Below, one piece after another: positions 8,853 to 19,524 of a stretch of 64,000 bases of DNA. Position numbers and translations under genes: made by a program. Numbering within the stretch: the stretch's first letter is position 1; every line of letters begins with the position of its first letter. This stretch comes from Polynucleobacter sp. 71A-WALBACH (GTDB taxonomy: Bacteria; Pseudomonadota; Gammaproteobacteria; Burkholderiales; Burkholderiaceae): the NCBI RefSeq assembly GCF_018882365.1, contig NZ_JACVOP010000001.1, positions 1,363,341-1,427,340 of the forward strand. Reading direction: 5' to 3'. Under the pieces are notes generated by a model. The model had not been told where the DNA came from, made no database searches, and was given only the letters and a program-made list of their open reading frames with translations.

Positions 8853-9662
8853 ATGGTGAAGAATACTTTATTGCAGGTTTGGCCGATACCGGCCTTTGAT
8901 GACAATTACATCTGGTGTATCCATGATGGCCAATCAGCCTTGATCGTGGATCCGGGTGATGCTGCCCCCGTATTGCAATACCTGGAGAGTAAAAATCTCA
9001 CCCTGACAGGTATTTTAATTACCCATCATCATGCTGACCATACTGGTGGCATCCTAGCTCTATTGCAGGCTCTTGGCTTAGATGTCCCGGTTTATGGCCC
9101 TGCCCATATTGATATTCCTGGTCGCACCAATGCGATGATGGAGGGCGACAAGATTGAGATAGCTGCGCCACGTATTAGCCTTGAGGTGTATGAGGTACCT
9201 GGTCATACCCTGAGCCATATTGCTTACTTCGCCAATATGCAGGCCAATGTAGTCGAGCCGATGTTGTTCTGCGGAGATACCTTATTTGCTTCGGGTTGTG
9301 GTCGTTTATTCGAGGGCACCCCAACGCAGATGAGTCAGTCCCTCGCCAAGTTCATCGCCTTGCCAAAAAATACCCTGGTGTATTGCACCCACGAGTACAC
9401 CTTATCCAATATTCGGTTTGCTTTAGCGGTTGAGCCCAATAATGCGAACCTTATTACCTGGGCGCAAACTGCCAAGGCTCTGCGCGATCAACATTTACCT
9501 ACCTTGCCAACGACTATTGGGCAGGAGTTGCAAGTGAACCCGTTCATGCGCTGCGATCAACAGGCCGTGATTGATGCTGCCCTCGAGGTCTCGGGAGAAA
9601 AATCCCTACCGACACCGGCACATGTCTTAGCCGTGATTCGGGCCTGGAAGGATCGGTTCTGA
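8853..9662 (+). CDS. gloB: Hydroxyacylglutathione hydrolase (glyoxalase II)
   Basis: A 269-residue metallo-beta-lactamase-fold enzyme that hydrolyses S-D-lactoylglutathione to D-lactate and glutathione, the second step of methylglyoxal detoxification. The binuclear metal motif THHHADHTGG is at about residues 55-64, the later ligands appear in VPGHTLSHIAYF and FCGDTLFASGCGRLFEG, and the C-terminal glutathione-binding domain is complete. It is divergent from the methyltransferase, and its stop overlaps the mltD start by one base (TGATG), indicating translational coupling. Confidence 0.94.
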   Translation: MVKNTLLQVWPIPAFDDNYIWCIHDGQSALIVDPGDAAPVLQYLESKNLTLTGILITHHHADHTGGILALLQALGLDVPVYGPAHIDIPGRTNAMMEGDKIEIAAPRISLEVYEVPGHTLSHIAYFANMQANVVEPMLFCGDTLFASGCGRLFEGTPTQMSQSLAKFIALPKNTLVYCTHEYTLSNIRFALAVEPNNANLITWAQTAKALRDQHLPTLPTTIGQELQVNPFMRCDQQAVIDAALEVSGEKSLPTPAHVLAVIRAWKDRF

Positions 9663-11071
9663 TGTTGTGGCGCTACGCGGCGATCTTGCTGATTGCCGCA
9701 CTCTCTGGTTGTGCCACTACGGGAGATTGGTCTTCGGATACTCCGACTCGTAAAGATCCACGTGCTGCCAGAGCGAAGAGGGTGAACTTGCAGAATCAAT
9801 CCGTGAGTGACTTGTATGCACCTTCAAGCAATCTCTGGATTCGAATTCGGGATGGCTTTGAGATGGAGCCCATGAACACCCCGCTAGAAATCGAGCAGGT
9901 ACGTTGGCTCAGTGCTCGTCCTGACTATGTCAATCGATCGATGACCCGTTCATCACGTTACCTGTTTTATATCGTGCAAGAAGTGAACGCGCGAAATATG
10001 CCGACGGAGATAGCCTTACTTCCATTCGTTGAAAGTGCTTTTGTCACCAATGCCAAATCCAGCGCTAAGGCGATGGGTTTGTGGCAATTTATGCCAGCGA
10101 CTGGCAAGGACTTCCGTTTGACGCAAAATGTCTTTAGGGATGAGCGTAGGGATGTATTGCAATCTACTGATGCTGCCCTGGATTACTTGCAACGTTTGTA
10201 CAAGCAGTTTGGCAGCTGGGAGCTTGCATTGGCAGCTTACAACTGGGGCGCGGGTAATGTTGCTAAAGCGCAGAAGCGCAATTTGGCTGCAGGGCTTCCA
10301 ACAGATTACCTCAGCCTGAATATGCCCAATGAGACACGTAATTACGTGCCTAAGCTCATGGCCTATCGACAGATCGTACTGGATCCGAAAGCCTACGGAA
10401 TTGTGTTGCCTGAACTTGAAAACCACCCTTACTTTGTAGCGGTGGATGTCGGGTCTGATATTGATGTGGCCCTAGCAATCAAGTTGAGCGAAATTCCAGA
10501 AGATGAGTTTCATAGCCTGAATCCATCCTTTAATAAGCCAGTCATTTTGAGTAACGCCAATCAGCAGATTTTGCTGCCTTTCGGGCATGCGGAAATCTTC
10601 CAAGAAAACCTCAAGAAGTACAACAAGCCACTCTCTTCTTGGGCGGCCGTTCAGGTGACCAAGACAGAGTCTGTAGACCAAGCCGCTAAAACCTTAGGGG
10701 TAGATGCCGATACCTTGCGAGAGGTGAATGGCATTCCGAAGGGAATGCGGATTCGTTCCGGATCAACTGTTTTGGTACCCAAGACTAGCCGGCGCCCAGG
10801 GGATATCTCCTTGGCAATGGCAGAAAATGGCAGCCTCAGCCTAGATAAACCAGCGCCACCAGCGCCTAAAAAATGTGCAAAAGGAGCCAAATGCCCAGTT
10901 GTGAAGCCGGTAAAAGGATCAACTAAGGGTAATTCTTCTGCAAATAATGCTGCATCTCAGCATAAATCCGCATCGACAGGGCTTGCAAAATCTGCGAAAA
11001 ATGGAACCGCGAATGCTTCTAGCTCTACTGCCAAGGTTTCGAACAGCAAAGGGGTTAGCAAGATTCAGTAA
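9662..11071 (+). CDS. mltD: Membrane-bound lytic murein transglycosylase D
   Basis: A 469-residue lipoprotein cleaves peptidoglycan glycan strands to 1,6-anhydro ends. The signal ends in a lipobox (LSGC, Cys about 18). The SLT domain shows the catalytic Glu in LLPFVESAFVTNAKS, then AMGLWQFMPATG and the AAYNWGAGNV motif. A LysM-like region (VQVTKTESVDQAAKTLGV...) follows, and the last about 100 residues are Lys/Ser/Ala-rich low-complexity sequence likely to lie against the cell wall. The gloB-mltD coupling is as in enterobacteria. Confidence 0.93.
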   Translation: MLWRYAAILLIAALSGCATTGDWSSDTPTRKDPRAARAKRVNLQNQSVSDLYAPSSNLWIRIRDGFEMEPMNTPLEIEQVRWLSARPDYVNRSMTRSSRYLFYIVQEVNARNMPTEIALLPFVESAFVTNAKSSAKAMGLWQFMPATGKDFRLTQNVFRDERRDVLQSTDAALDYLQRLYKQFGSWELALAAYNWGAGNVAKAQKRNLAAGLPTDYLSLNMPNETRNYVPKLMAYRQIVLDPKAYGIVLPELENHPYFVAVDVGSDIDVALAIKLSEIPEDEFHSLNPSFNKPVILSNANQQILLPFGHAEIFQENLKKYNKPLSSWAAVQVTKTESVDQAAKTLGVDADTLREVNGIPKGMRIRSGSTVLVPKTSRRPGDISLAMAENGSLSLDKPAPPAPKKCAKGAKCPVVKPVKGSTKGNSSANNAASQHKSASTGLAKSAKNGTANASSSTAKVSNSKGVSKIQ

Positions 11072-11106
11072 GCCCAGACACTTTAATTTACTTATTTAGG
11101 TTGACC

Positions 11107-12990
11107 ATGTCCTATAAATCAGAACACGAACGCTCCATTAAAGACCCAGATGGATTCTGGGGAGAGCAGGCAAAACTCATTCACTGGGAAAAACCATTTA
11201 ACAAAGTTCTGGATTACGCAAACCCGCCATTTGCCAAATGGTTTGAGGGTGGCTTAACTAATATTTGCTACAACGCAGTCGACCGTCATCTTAAAGATCG
11301 CCCTGATCAAATTGCTCTCGTTGCCGTTTCCACAGAAACCAATTTAGAAAAAGCCTATACATTTAAAGAGCTCTACGAAGAAGTGAATCGTATGGCTGCT
11401 ATCTATAAAGCCAATGGCGTCAAAAAGGGTGATCGTGTTTTGATCTATATGCCAATGATCGCCGAAGCTTGCTTTGCGATGTTGGCTTGTGTGCGTATTG
11501 GAGCAATTCACTCGGTTGTGTTTGGAGGCTTCGCTTCCCACAGCTTGGCATCACGTATTGATGATGCAAAACCAAAAATGATTGTGACCGCAGAGGCGGG
11601 CGCGCGTGGCGGTAAAGCGGTGCCTTATAAGCCTTTATTGGATGAAGCGATTACCTTAGCCACTTATAAGCCTGAGAAGGTGTTGATCGTGAACCGCGGT
11701 CTGACTGAGTTCACTACAGTAGCTGGCCGTGATTTGGATTACGCGACAGAGCGTCAAAAGCACCTCAACGATATAGTTCCAGTTGAATGGGTAGATGCAA
11801 CCCATACTTCTTATATCTTGTATACCTCTGGAACCACTGGTAAGCCAAAAGGCGTGCAACGTGATACTGGAGGTTACGCGGTTGCTTTAGCTTCAACCAT
11901 GAAGCACATCTTTTGTGGCAATCCTGGTGAGACCATGTTCTGCACCTCAGACATTGGTTGGGTTGTAGGCCATAGCTACATCATTTACGCGCCATTGCTT
12001 AACGGCATGGCAACGATCATGTATGAAGGCACACCACTGCGTCCTGATGCGGGTATTTGGTGGGAACTGGTAGAGAAGTACAAGGTATCAGTCATGTTCT
12101 CAGCGCCAACTGCAGTTCGTGTGCTGAAGAAACAAGATCCTGCCTTCTTAACTAAATATGATCTCTCAAGCCTACGTGCATTGTTCTTGGCGGGCGAGCC
12201 CTTAGATGAGCCAACCGCCACTTGGATTCATGATGCGATTAAGAAACCAATTGTGGATAACTACTGGCAGACAGAAACTGGTTGGCCAATGTTAGCTATT
12301 CAGCGTGGCGTAGAAGTAATGCCCCATAAGTTTGGTTCGCCTGGCGTTCCTTCGTTTGGTTACAACATGAAGTTGTTGGACGATGCCACTTCAGAAGAGT
12401 TGGGCCCAGATCAAAAAGGGGTAATTGCCATTGAGGGTCCTTTACCTCCAGGTTGTATGCAAACTGTTTGGGGTGATGACAAGCGTTTTGTGAGTACCTA
12501 TTGGGAAACTATCCCCGGCAAGACTATTTATTCCACCTTTGACTGGGGCATCAAGGACGAAGATGGTTACTTCTTCATCTTGGGCCGCACCGATGACGTG
12601 ATTAACGTCGCTGGTCACCGTTTAGGCACTCGTGAGATTGAGGAGAGTATTTCTGGCCATCCCAATATCTCTGAGGTAGCGGTAGTGGGTATTGAGGACA
12701 AGCTTAAGGGCCAGGCTGCGATTGCCTTTGTGATTCCGAAGGATGCGACTAATACCGCTACTTTGGAAGCTGAATGCATGAAGACGGTGGACAGCACCTT
12801 AGGTGCAATTGCTCGTCCAGGCCGTGTTTACGTGGTTACAGCGCTGCCAAAAACCCGTTCTGGCAAGATCGTCCGCCGTGCACTTCAGGCTGTAGCTGAA
12901 GGGCGCGATCCTGGTGATATCAGCACCATGGAAGATCAGAACGTTTTAGCTCAAATTAAGACCATCATCGAGCAAAGCGCAAAGCCTTAA
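11107..12990 (+). CDS. prpE: Propionate-CoA ligase (propionyl-CoA synthetase)
   Basis: A 627-residue AMP-forming acyl-CoA synthetase that converts propionate, ATP and CoA to propionyl-CoA, usually feeding the methylcitrate cycle. The adenylation motif YTSGTTGKPKGVQRDTGGYA, DNYWQTETGW and the C-terminal PKTRSGKIVRR, with the acetylatable catalytic Lys, are present. The N-terminal DPDGFWGEQAKLIHWEKPF and NPPFAKWFEGG segments fit PrpE better than Acs. The ATG at 11107 is preferred over the in-frame TTG at 11101, with AGG about 6 bases upstream. No prpBCD genes are nearby. Confidence 0.88.
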   Translation: MSYKSEHERSIKDPDGFWGEQAKLIHWEKPFNKVLDYANPPFAKWFEGGLTNICYNAVDRHLKDRPDQIALVAVSTETNLEKAYTFKELYEEVNRMAAIYKANGVKKGDRVLIYMPMIAEACFAMLACVRIGAIHSVVFGGFASHSLASRIDDAKPKMIVTAEAGARGGKAVPYKPLLDEAITLATYKPEKVLIVNRGLTEFTTVAGRDLDYATERQKHLNDIVPVEWVDATHTSYILYTSGTTGKPKGVQRDTGGYAVALASTMKHIFCGNPGETMFCTSDIGWVVGHSYIIYAPLLNGMATIMYEGTPLRPDAGIWWELVEKYKVSVMFSAPTAVRVLKKQDPAFLTKYDLSSLRALFLAGEPLDEPTATWIHDAIKKPIVDNYWQTETGWPMLAIQRGVEVMPHKFGSPGVPSFGYNMKLLDDATSEELGPDQKGVIAIEGPLPPGCMQTVWGDDKRFVSTYWETIPGKTIYSTFDWGIKDEDGYFFILGRTDDVINVAGHRLGTREIEESISGHPNISEVAVVGIEDKLKGQAAIAFVIPKDATNTATLEAECMKTVDSTLGAIARPGRVYVVTALPKTRSGKIVRRALQAVAEGRDPGDISTMEDQNVLAQIKTIIEQSAKP

Positions 12991-13012
12991 AAGTCCACCC
13001 AGAATTGGTCAC

Positions 13013-13048
13013 AATAAGCCCCTTGGTCTCATGACTCAGGGGCTTATT
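13013..13048 (+). terminator. Hairpin terminator after prpE
   Basis: A perfect 10-bp stem (13013-13022 with 13039-13048) encloses a 16-base loop that can itself form a small GTC/GAC stem. It starts 22 bases after the prpE stop. It lacks a long T run, so it may be a weak or Rho-assisted terminator. Confidence 0.55.
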
Positions 13049-13227
13049 CCCTTCCAAGCCTAATTGGCTGGGAATCCAAGGGTTTATACGCAAAACTGGT
13101 ATCATTACTAGGTTCAAAACTTAATAAATTACCCTAGCGCTTAAAGACACTCACCTCCCGCACAAACAGTCCTGGGTTGGTCTTTTTGGGGTGTTGAGCG
13201 TCGGATGGAGCAGGGACTGGAGATGGT

Positions 13228-14430
13228 TTGTCACCCTTGCTTCCTTCTTTTCCTCCCGCCGTGTTGGCTTTAGCTGACGGCACTATATTTCCCGGACTCA
13301 GTATTGGCGCCCCTGGCGAAACTACCGGTGAAGTCGTTTTCAATACCGCACTGACTGGTTATCAAGAGATCATTACTGATCCTAGTTACTCACGCCAAAT
13401 CGTTACCCTAACTTATCCTCATATTGGAAACGTTGGGGTAAATGGTCAGGACGCTGAATCGGATCAGATTCATGCGGCTGGATTGGTCGTAAAAGACCTC
13501 TCTAAGCGTGTATCTAACTTCCGCTCTGAAGAAACTCTCGATAGCTACCTGACAAAATCAGGGGTAGTCGGCATCTCTGGTATCGATACACGTAAGCTCA
13601 CACGAATCCTGCGTGACAAAGGCGCCCAGTCTGGCGCAATTGTTGCTGGCAAGATGGGTGATGACATAGAGACCCTCAGTAAGAAAGCTTTGGGATTGGC
13701 TAAAGCTTTTCCAGGTATGGCTGGCCTAGATCTGGCTAAAGTTGTTACCACTAAATCCTCGTATCAATGGCGTGAAGCTGAGTGGGATCTGCATGGTCCT
13801 GAAGGCAAGCCTGTCTACAGAACTCTGAATACAAGTAAGCCAATCAAAAAAGTGGTGGCTTATGATTTTGGTATGAAACGCAACATCTTGCGCATGCTCA
13901 CTGAGCGTGGTTGCGAGTTAACCATCGTTCCCGCACAAACTAGTGCCGCTGAAGTATTGGCGATGAACCCAGATGGCGTGTTCTTCTCGAATGGCCCTGG
14001 CGATCCTGGTCCTTGTGATTATGCGATTGCTGCTGCAAAAGAAATTATTGAAAAGGGTATTCCGACCTTTGGTATTTGCTTGGGTCACCAGATCATGGGA
14101 TTGGCCGCCGGTGCTAAAACCTTGAAGATGAAATTTGGTCACCATGGTGCGAACCATCCAGTTAAAGATTTGGATACTGGGCGCGTAGCGATTACTTCTC
14201 AGAATCATGGCTTTGCCGTTGATGCTAATACTTTGCCTGACAACATTCGCGTCACGCACGTTTCTTTATTTGATGGATCGCTACAAGGTCTTGCTTGGAA
14301 AGATAAACCTGCCTTCTGTTTCCAGGGCCACCCTGAGGCCTCACCAGGTCCTCATGACATTGCTTATTTATTTGATCGTTTTGTGGAGCTGATGAATGCT
14401 GCCGCTGTTGGTAATAAGGGGGGCAAATAA
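13228..14430 (+). CDS. carA: Carbamoyl-phosphate synthase small (glutaminase) subunit
   Basis: This about 400-residue subunit releases ammonia from glutamine for carbamoyl-phosphate synthesis (arginine and pyrimidines). The N-terminal domain ([14 protein letters not shown]...) and the class I amidotransferase domain are complete: nucleophile Cys in [13 protein letters not shown] and the His/Glu pair in [15 protein letters not shown]. No ATG is available; the frame offers TTG 13228, preceded by GGAG at 5 bases, or TTG 13237, which gives an [16 protein letters not shown] terminus close to family members. The stop overlaps carB by one base (TAATG), consistent with equimolar subunits. Confidence 0.93.
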   Translation: MSPLLPSFPPAVLALADGTIFPGLSIGAPGETTGEVVFNTALTGYQEIITDPSYSRQIVTLTYPHIGNVGVNGQDAESDQIHAAGLVVKDLSKRVSNFRSEETLDSYLTKSGVVGISGIDTRKLTRILRDKGAQSGAIVAGKMGDDIETLSKKALGLAKAFPGMAGLDLAKVVTTKSSYQWREAEWDLHGPEGKPVYRTLNTSKPIKKVVAYDFGMKRNILRMLTERGCELTIVPAQTSAAEVLAMNPDGVFFSNGPGDPGPCDYAIAAAKEIIEKGIPTFGICLGHQIMGLAAGAKTLKMKFGHHGANHPVKDLDTGRVAITSQNHGFAVDANTLPDNIRVTHVSLFDGSLQGLAWKDKPAFCFQGHPEASPGPHDIAYLFDRFVELMNAAAVGNKGGK

Positions 14431-17400
14431 TGCCTAAGCGTAGCGACATTAAGAGCATTCTGATTATTGGTGCTGGTCCAATTGTGATTGGACAAGCCTG
14501 TGAATTTGATTATTCTGGAGCGCAAGCCTGCAAAGCGTTGCGTGATGAAGGTTATAAAGTCATTTTGGTAAACAGCAATCCTGCAACCATCATGACTGAT
14601 CCAGAGATGGCAGATGTAACTTACATCGAGCCGATTACTTGGGAAGTAGTGGAGCGCATTATTGCCACTGAAAAGCCAGATGCAATTTTGCCAACGATGG
14701 GCGGTCAAACTGCCTTGAACTGCGCACTCGATTTGCATCGTCATGGTGTTCTCGAGAAGTACGGCTGCGAACTTATTGGAGCATCACCAGAAGCAATTGA
14801 TAAGGCGGAAGATCGTCAAAAGTTTAAAGATGCTATGACCAAAATTGGTCTAGGCTCCGCTAAGTCTGGTATTGCGCATTCGATGGATGAAGCGCATGAA
14901 GTGCAGCAGCGCATTCAAAAAGAAACTGGTAGTTTGGGTTTCCCGGTAGTAATCCGTCCTTCATTCACTATGGGTGGATCAGGTGGTGGTATTGCTTACA
15001 ACCGTGAAGAGTTCGAAGAGATTTGCAAACGCGGTTTAGATTTATCACCAACCCGTGAGCTCTTAATTGAAGAGTCTCTCTTAGGTTGGAAAGAGTTCGA
15101 GATGGAAGTGGTGCGTGACCGCGCCGATAACTGCATCATCGTTTGCTCAATCGAAAACTTAGACCCAATGGGCGTGCATACCGGTGACTCAATTACTGTT
15201 GCCCCTGCGCAAACATTGACGGATAAAGAGTATCAAATTCTGCGCAACGCCTCAATTGCGGTATTGCGTGAGATTGGCGTAGATACGGGTGGATCAAACG
15301 TTCAGTTCTCTATCAACCCAGTTGACGGTCGCATGATCGTCATTGAAATGAATCCACGCGTTTCACGCTCATCCGCCTTGGCTTCAAAAGCAACGGGTTT
15401 CCCAATCGCGAAGATCGCTGCGAAGCTGGCGGTAGGTTACACCTTAGATGAATTGAAAAATGACATCACAGGTGGTGCTACTCCGGCATCCTTTGAGCCA
15501 TCCATTGACTATGTTGTGACGAAGATTCCTCGCTTTGCCTTCGAGAAATTCCCGCAAGCCGACTCTCGTTTAACTACTCAGATGAAGTCCGTTGGAGAAG
15601 TGATGGCCATTGGCCGTACTTTCCAAGAGTCATTCCAAAAAGCACTACGCGGTTTAGAAGTTGGCGTAGATGGTCTGGATGAAGTTTCTACCGACTTAGA
15701 TGACATTATTCAAGAAATCGGTGAGCCTGGCCCTGATCGCATTTGGTATTTAGCGGATGCGTTCCGTATGGGTATGGGCCTTGATGAGGTTTACAACGAG
15801 ACTAAGATTGACCCTTGGTTCTTGGAGCAGATCGAAGAACTGATCACTATGGAAGCTGAACTCAAGCAACGCAAGATTGATAGCTTGTCTGCTGCCGAGT
15901 TACGCTTTATTAAGCAAAAAGGTTTTTCAGATCGTCGCCTAGCGAAATTGTTGGGAGTAGATGCTTCCTCCGTTCGCGCTGCACGCCATCGCTTAAAGGT
16001 GGTTCCTGTTTACAAGCGCGTAGATACCTGTGCCGCTGAGTTCTCAACCAATACTGCATATCTCTATTCCACTTACGAAGCAGAGCATGGTGAGTGTGAA
16101 TCGCAGCCAACGACCAAAGATAAGATCATGGTATTAGGTGGCGGCCCTAACCGTATTGGTCAAGGTATTGAGTTCGACTATTGCTGCGTGCATGCCGCTC
16201 TAGCAATGCGCGAAGATGGTTACGAAACCATCATGGTGAACTGCAATCCAGAGACTGTTTCTACCGACTACGATACATCTGATCGCTTGTACTTTGAGCC
16301 TTTGACTTTGGAAGATGTTTTAGAGATCGTTGCAATTGAAAAGCCTAAGGGTGTGATCGTGCAGTACGGTGGTCAGACTCCTTTGAAACTGGCCTTAGAC
16401 CTCGAGGCTAATGGGGTGCCGATTATCGGTACTTCGCCTGACATGATTGACGCTGCAGAGGATCGTGAGCGCTTCCAAAAGTTATTGCATGAGTTGAACT
16501 TGCGTCAGCCGCCAAACCGTACCGCTCGCGCGGAAGATGAGGCGCTGAAGCTTGCTGAAGAAATTGGCTATCCATTGGTAGTTCGTCCTTCCTATGTATT
16601 GGGTGGCCGAGCAATGGAAATCGTGCATGATGGTCGCGATCTCGAGCGCTATATGCGTGAAGCGGTGAAGGTTTCTCATGATTCACCAGTTTTGTTGGAT
16701 CGATTCTTAAATGACGCAATTGAGTGCGACGTCGACTGTATTAGTGATGGTCAACAGGTATTCATTGGTGGTGTGATGGAACATATTGAGCAAGCTGGCG
16801 TGCACTCTGGTGACTCTGCCTGTTCATTGCCGCCATATTCTTTATCCGATGAAACGATTGCGGAGATCAAACGTCAAACTGCGGCGATGGCCAAAGGTCT
16901 GAATGTAGTTGGTTTGATGAATGTGCAGTTTGCGATTCAGAATGTTGATGGTAAAGATGTCATCTATGTTCTCGAAGTAAATCCACGCGCATCCCGTACC
17001 GTACCATTTGTTTCTAAAGCAACTGGTTTGCAACTTGCTAAGATTGCAGCCCGCTGTATGGTTGGTCAAACGCTTGAGCAACAGGGCATTAAGAGTGAAG
17101 TGAAGCCTGGCTATTTCTCAGTTAAAGAGGCGGTATTCCCATTCAATAAATTCCCAGGTATTGATCCGATTCTAGGACCAGAAATGCGTTCTACTGGTGA
17201 AGTGATGGGTGTCGGTAAAACATTCGGCGAAGCCTTATTTAAATCTCAGCTAGGCGCTGGTATTAAGCTACCTAAGAGCGGAACTGTAGTGTTGACTGTG
17301 AAAGATAGCGACAAGCCAAAAGCGGTTGAAGTGGCAAAGCTCTTGCATCAGTTGGGTTTCCCAATGGTCGCTACTAAAGGTACTGCTGCAGCAATTGAAG

Positions 17401-17693
17401 CGGCAGGCTTACCAGTGCGCGTAGTGAATAAAGTAAAAGATGGTCGTCCCCATATTGTTGACTTGATCAAGAATGGTGAGATCTCTCTAGTATTTACTAC
17501 TGTGGATGAAACCCGAACTGCGATTGCGGACTCACGTTCCATTCGTACTAGTGCACAAGCTAATAACGTGACCTACTACACTACGATCAGTGCGGCACGC
17601 GCGGTGATGGATGGCTTGATGACCTCACAAAACGGCAACAAAGAGTCTCTTGAAGTGTATTCATTACAGAATCTGCATAAGACTCTCAATTAA
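14430..17693 (+). CDS. carB: Carbamoyl-phosphate synthase large subunit
   Basis: The 1087-residue synthetase makes carbamoyl phosphate from bicarbonate, ammonia and two ATP. Two homologous ATP-grasp halves are visible: [20 protein letters not shown] at the start of the first and [19 protein letters not shown] at about residue 565 for the second. Each half carries an ATP-binding MNPR/VNPR segment. The C-terminal MGS-like allosteric domain begins near residue 945. It is about 15 residues longer than E. coli CarB because of small insertions. It is coupled to carA and followed 19 bases later by greA. Confidence 0.96.
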   Translation: MPKRSDIKSILIIGAGPIVIGQACEFDYSGAQACKALRDEGYKVILVNSNPATIMTDPEMADVTYIEPITWEVVERIIATEKPDAILPTMGGQTALNCALDLHRHGVLEKYGCELIGASPEAIDKAEDRQKFKDAMTKIGLGSAKSGIAHSMDEAHEVQQRIQKETGSLGFPVVIRPSFTMGGSGGGIAYNREEFEEICKRGLDLSPTRELLIEESLLGWKEFEMEVVRDRADNCIIVCSIENLDPMGVHTGDSITVAPAQTLTDKEYQILRNASIAVLREIGVDTGGSNVQFSINPVDGRMIVIEMNPRVSRSSALASKATGFPIAKIAAKLAVGYTLDELKNDITGGATPASFEPSIDYVVTKIPRFAFEKFPQADSRLTTQMKSVGEVMAIGRTFQESFQKALRGLEVGVDGLDEVSTDLDDIIQEIGEPGPDRIWYLADAFRMGMGLDEVYNETKIDPWFLEQIEELITMEAELKQRKIDSLSAAELRFIKQKGFSDRRLAKLLGVDASSVRAARHRLKVVPVYKRVDTCAAEFSTNTAYLYSTYEAEHGECESQPTTKDKIMVLGGGPNRIGQGIEFDYCCVHAALAMREDGYETIMVNCNPETVSTDYDTSDRLYFEPLTLEDVLEIVAIEKPKGVIVQYGGQTPLKLALDLEANGVPIIGTSPDMIDAAEDRERFQKLLHELNLRQPPNRTARAEDEALKLAEEIGYPLVVRPSYVLGGRAMEIVHDGRDLERYMREAVKVSHDSPVLLDRFLNDAIECDVDCISDGQQVFIGGVMEHIEQAGVHSGDSACSLPPYSLSDETIAEIKRQTAAMAKGLNVVGLMNVQFAIQNVDGKDVIYVLEVNPRASRTVPFVSKATGLQLAKIAARCMVGQTLEQQGIKSEVKPGYFSVKEAVFPFNKFPGIDPILGPEMRSTGEVMGVGKTFGEALFKSQLGAGIKLPKSGTVVLTVKDSDKPKAVEVAKLLHQLGFPMVATKGTAAAIEAAGLPVRVVNKVKDGRPHIVDLIKNGEISLVFTTVDETRTAIADSRSIRTSAQANNVTYYTTISAARAVMDGLMTSQNGNKESLEVYSLQNLHKTLN

Positions 17694-17712
17694 TTTAAGT
17701 TAGGTAAGAAGC

Positions 17713-18189
17713 ATGAGCACAATTCCAATAACTAAGCGCGGCGCAGAACTTCTCAAAGAAGAGTTGCATCGTCTTAAGCATGTAGAGCGACCATCAGTGA
17801 TCAATGCGATCTCTGAAGCGCGTGCTCAGGGTGATCTTTCTGAGAACGCGGAGTACGATGCCGCCAAAGAGAAGCAGGGCTTTATTGAAGGTCGTATTCA
17901 GGAGCTTGAAGGAAAGCTATCCGCTGCTCAAATCATCGATCCAGCAACTCTTGATGTTAATGGCCGTATCGTGTTTGGTGCGACTGTAGATCTTGAGGAC
18001 TTAGAAGATGGTACTAAGCTAACTTACCAGATCGTTGGTGATGACGAAGCCGATATTGAATTCAACAAAATTTCGATTAGCTCACCGATTGCCCGTGCCT
18101 TAATCAGCAAAGAAGAGGGTGATGTGGTTTCAGTTCAAGCCCCTGGTGGTAATCGCGAAGTAGAAATCCTCGCGGTTCGTTACATCTAA
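17713..18189 (+). CDS. greA: Transcription elongation factor GreA
   Basis: The 158-residue factor rescues backtracked RNA polymerase by stimulating transcript cleavage. The N-terminal coiled coil contains the conserved [20 protein letters not shown] tip with the acidic catalytic residues. The C-terminal FKBP-like domain ends in the usual VEILAVRYI. It follows carB closely, as in many Burkholderiales, so it is probably read from the car promoter. Confidence 0.96.
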   Translation: MSTIPITKRGAELLKEELHRLKHVERPSVINAISEARAQGDLSENAEYDAAKEKQGFIEGRIQELEGKLSAAQIIDPATLDVNGRIVFGATVDLEDLEDGTKLTYQIVGDDEADIEFNKISISSPIARALISKEEGDVVSVQAPGGNREVEILAVRYI

Positions 18190-18200
18190 TACTGAGCTCA

Positions 18201-18698
18201 ATGAACATGAAGACTTTAGAGGCTCCTAATTACATTGGGGCTCAAAGACTCTTTATTTTGATCGCGGGATTATGGGTTGGTAGCTTACTCGCCGTTGGCT
18301 ACTTAGTTGCCCCAGCCATTTTTAGCACCATGACTGATCGTCAAGCCGCTGGCATGGTGGCTGGTAGTATCTTTAGACTCGAGGCTTATCTGAGCTTGAT
18401 TGTCTGTATTGGACTAATGGTTCTGGCTAATCTCTTGGTTAATCGAGGCCTTAATCAATTCCGACTGATTCGTTGGCTCTTATTAATCATGTTGCTTTGC
18501 TCAATCGCAGCAGCTTTTATTTTTATTCCCTGGATGAATACTCTCAGAGATAACGCGTTAGCTCAAGGTATGCCAGTAATGCTCTCTCCCTCAGCTACTT
18601 TGTTCGGCAGGCTACATGGTGCTTCTAGCATTCTGTTTATGTTGCAGAGCATTTTGGGTGTCTACCTAGTTTGGCGACTTACTAAGAACCGGGAATAG
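18201..18698 (+). CDS. DUF4149-family integral membrane protein
   Basis: A 165-residue hydrophobic protein with four predicted membrane segments (about residues 15-37, 55-80, 88-110 and 137-160). The arrangement FILIAGLWVGSLLAVGYLVAPAIF near the N terminus matches DUF4149. Function is unknown. It directly follows greA (11-base gap), a linkage common in betaproteobacteria, and its transcription ends at the strong hairpin just downstream. Confidence 0.75.
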   Translation: MNMKTLEAPNYIGAQRLFILIAGLWVGSLLAVGYLVAPAIFSTMTDRQAAGMVAGSIFRLEAYLSLIVCIGLMVLANLLVNRGLNQFRLIRWLLLIMLLCSIAAAFIFIPWMNTLRDNALAQGMPVMLSPSATLFGRLHGASSILFMLQSILGVYLVWRLTKNRE

Positions 18699-18700
18699 TA

Positions 18701-18726
18701 AAAAACGCCGACTAGCGGCGTTTTTT
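18701..18726. terminator. Bidirectional Rho-independent terminator
   Basis: A perfect 10-bp stem (18701-18710 with 18716-18725, loop ACTAG) with a run of T on the right and A on the left. It ends the greA-DUF4149 transcript and can also serve the convergent yhbY gene. Confidence 0.85.
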
Positions 18727-18759
18727 ATTTAGCAGAGGCGCTCTTTAATGCTCTTGAGA

Positions 18760-19386
18760 TTAGGAGCCCAATGATTTCTTCTTAGTGCTACTCATGCGCA
18801 CCTTACGTTTCTTAATTGGCGCAGGTGCTGCAGCTGCCTTGCGATAGCCTGGTGATGACCAACCGATTTTGGATTCAGCGGCATCTGCACGCAAAACGCG
18901 CTTCTTAGGGGTGGCGCTTTTCACTGCAGCCGCTCTTTCAAATGGAGACTTGCTAGCAGCTGAGCGACGATCCGATCTCTCGGAAGTGCTGGTGCGAACA
19001 CCTGCTTTTGATACAACGCGATTAGGCTGGCGTTTGGTGCGAGGTGCTTGCAATGATTTCTTGGTTTGCTTGCTCGATCTTCCTAAATTAGAGAAGGCCT
19101 CATCCACGATATCAATCGGCTTCCAAAGTACCAGCAATTTTCCGATGTGCTGAACTGGAGCTGCGCCAAGTTTGTCGCAAAGCTCTTCATAAATGGCTAA
19201 ACGTGCATCACGATCATCGCCAAAAACGCGAATTTTAATGAGGCCGTGATGAGAAATAGCGAGCTTAGCCTCTTTAACGACCGCAGGGGTCAGGCCATCG
19301 CCACCAATCATGACGACTGGACTCAGGCCATGGGCGTCAGCTTTAAGGGATTTGCGTTGTGCGGGGGTAATAGTAAGTGCAGTCAT
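18760..19386 (-). CDS. yhbY: YhbY/CRM-domain RNA-binding protein with basic C-terminal extension
   Basis: Residues 1-95 form a CRS1-YhbY (CRM) domain (LTPAVVKEAKLAISHHGLIKIRVFGDD), a ribosome-associated RNA-binding fold linked to large-subunit assembly in E. coli. The remaining about 110 residues are a Lys/Arg/Ser/Ala-rich tail absent from the 97-residue E. coli protein and probably disordered. It is divergent from rlmE, which modifies 23S rRNA, fitting a ribosome-assembly role. The GTG and ATG alternatives upstream lack support; the start at 19386 gives the usual MTALTITPAQRKSLKADAH. Confidence 0.88.
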   Translation of the reverse strand: MTALTITPAQRKSLKADAHGLSPVVMIGGDGLTPAVVKEAKLAISHHGLIKIRVFGDDRDARLAIYEELCDKLGAAPVQHIGKLLVLWKPIDIVDEAFSNLGRSSKQTKKSLQAPRTKRQPNRVVSKAGVRTSTSERSDRRSAASKSPFERAAAVKSATPKKRVLRADAAESKIGWSSPGYRKAAAAPAPIKKRKVRMSSTKKKSLGS

Positions 19387-19524
19387 GGACTCGATGATAG
19401 AGCATTAGGGCTTGTAAATCAGGGCTTTCGACCTCATATAGGCTGATATCAAGATGTTTTAAGTCGATTCCTTTTGCCTTGTAGGGCATAAACAAGGAAA
19501 ATAGACGCCGAAAGTGGGTAAGTT

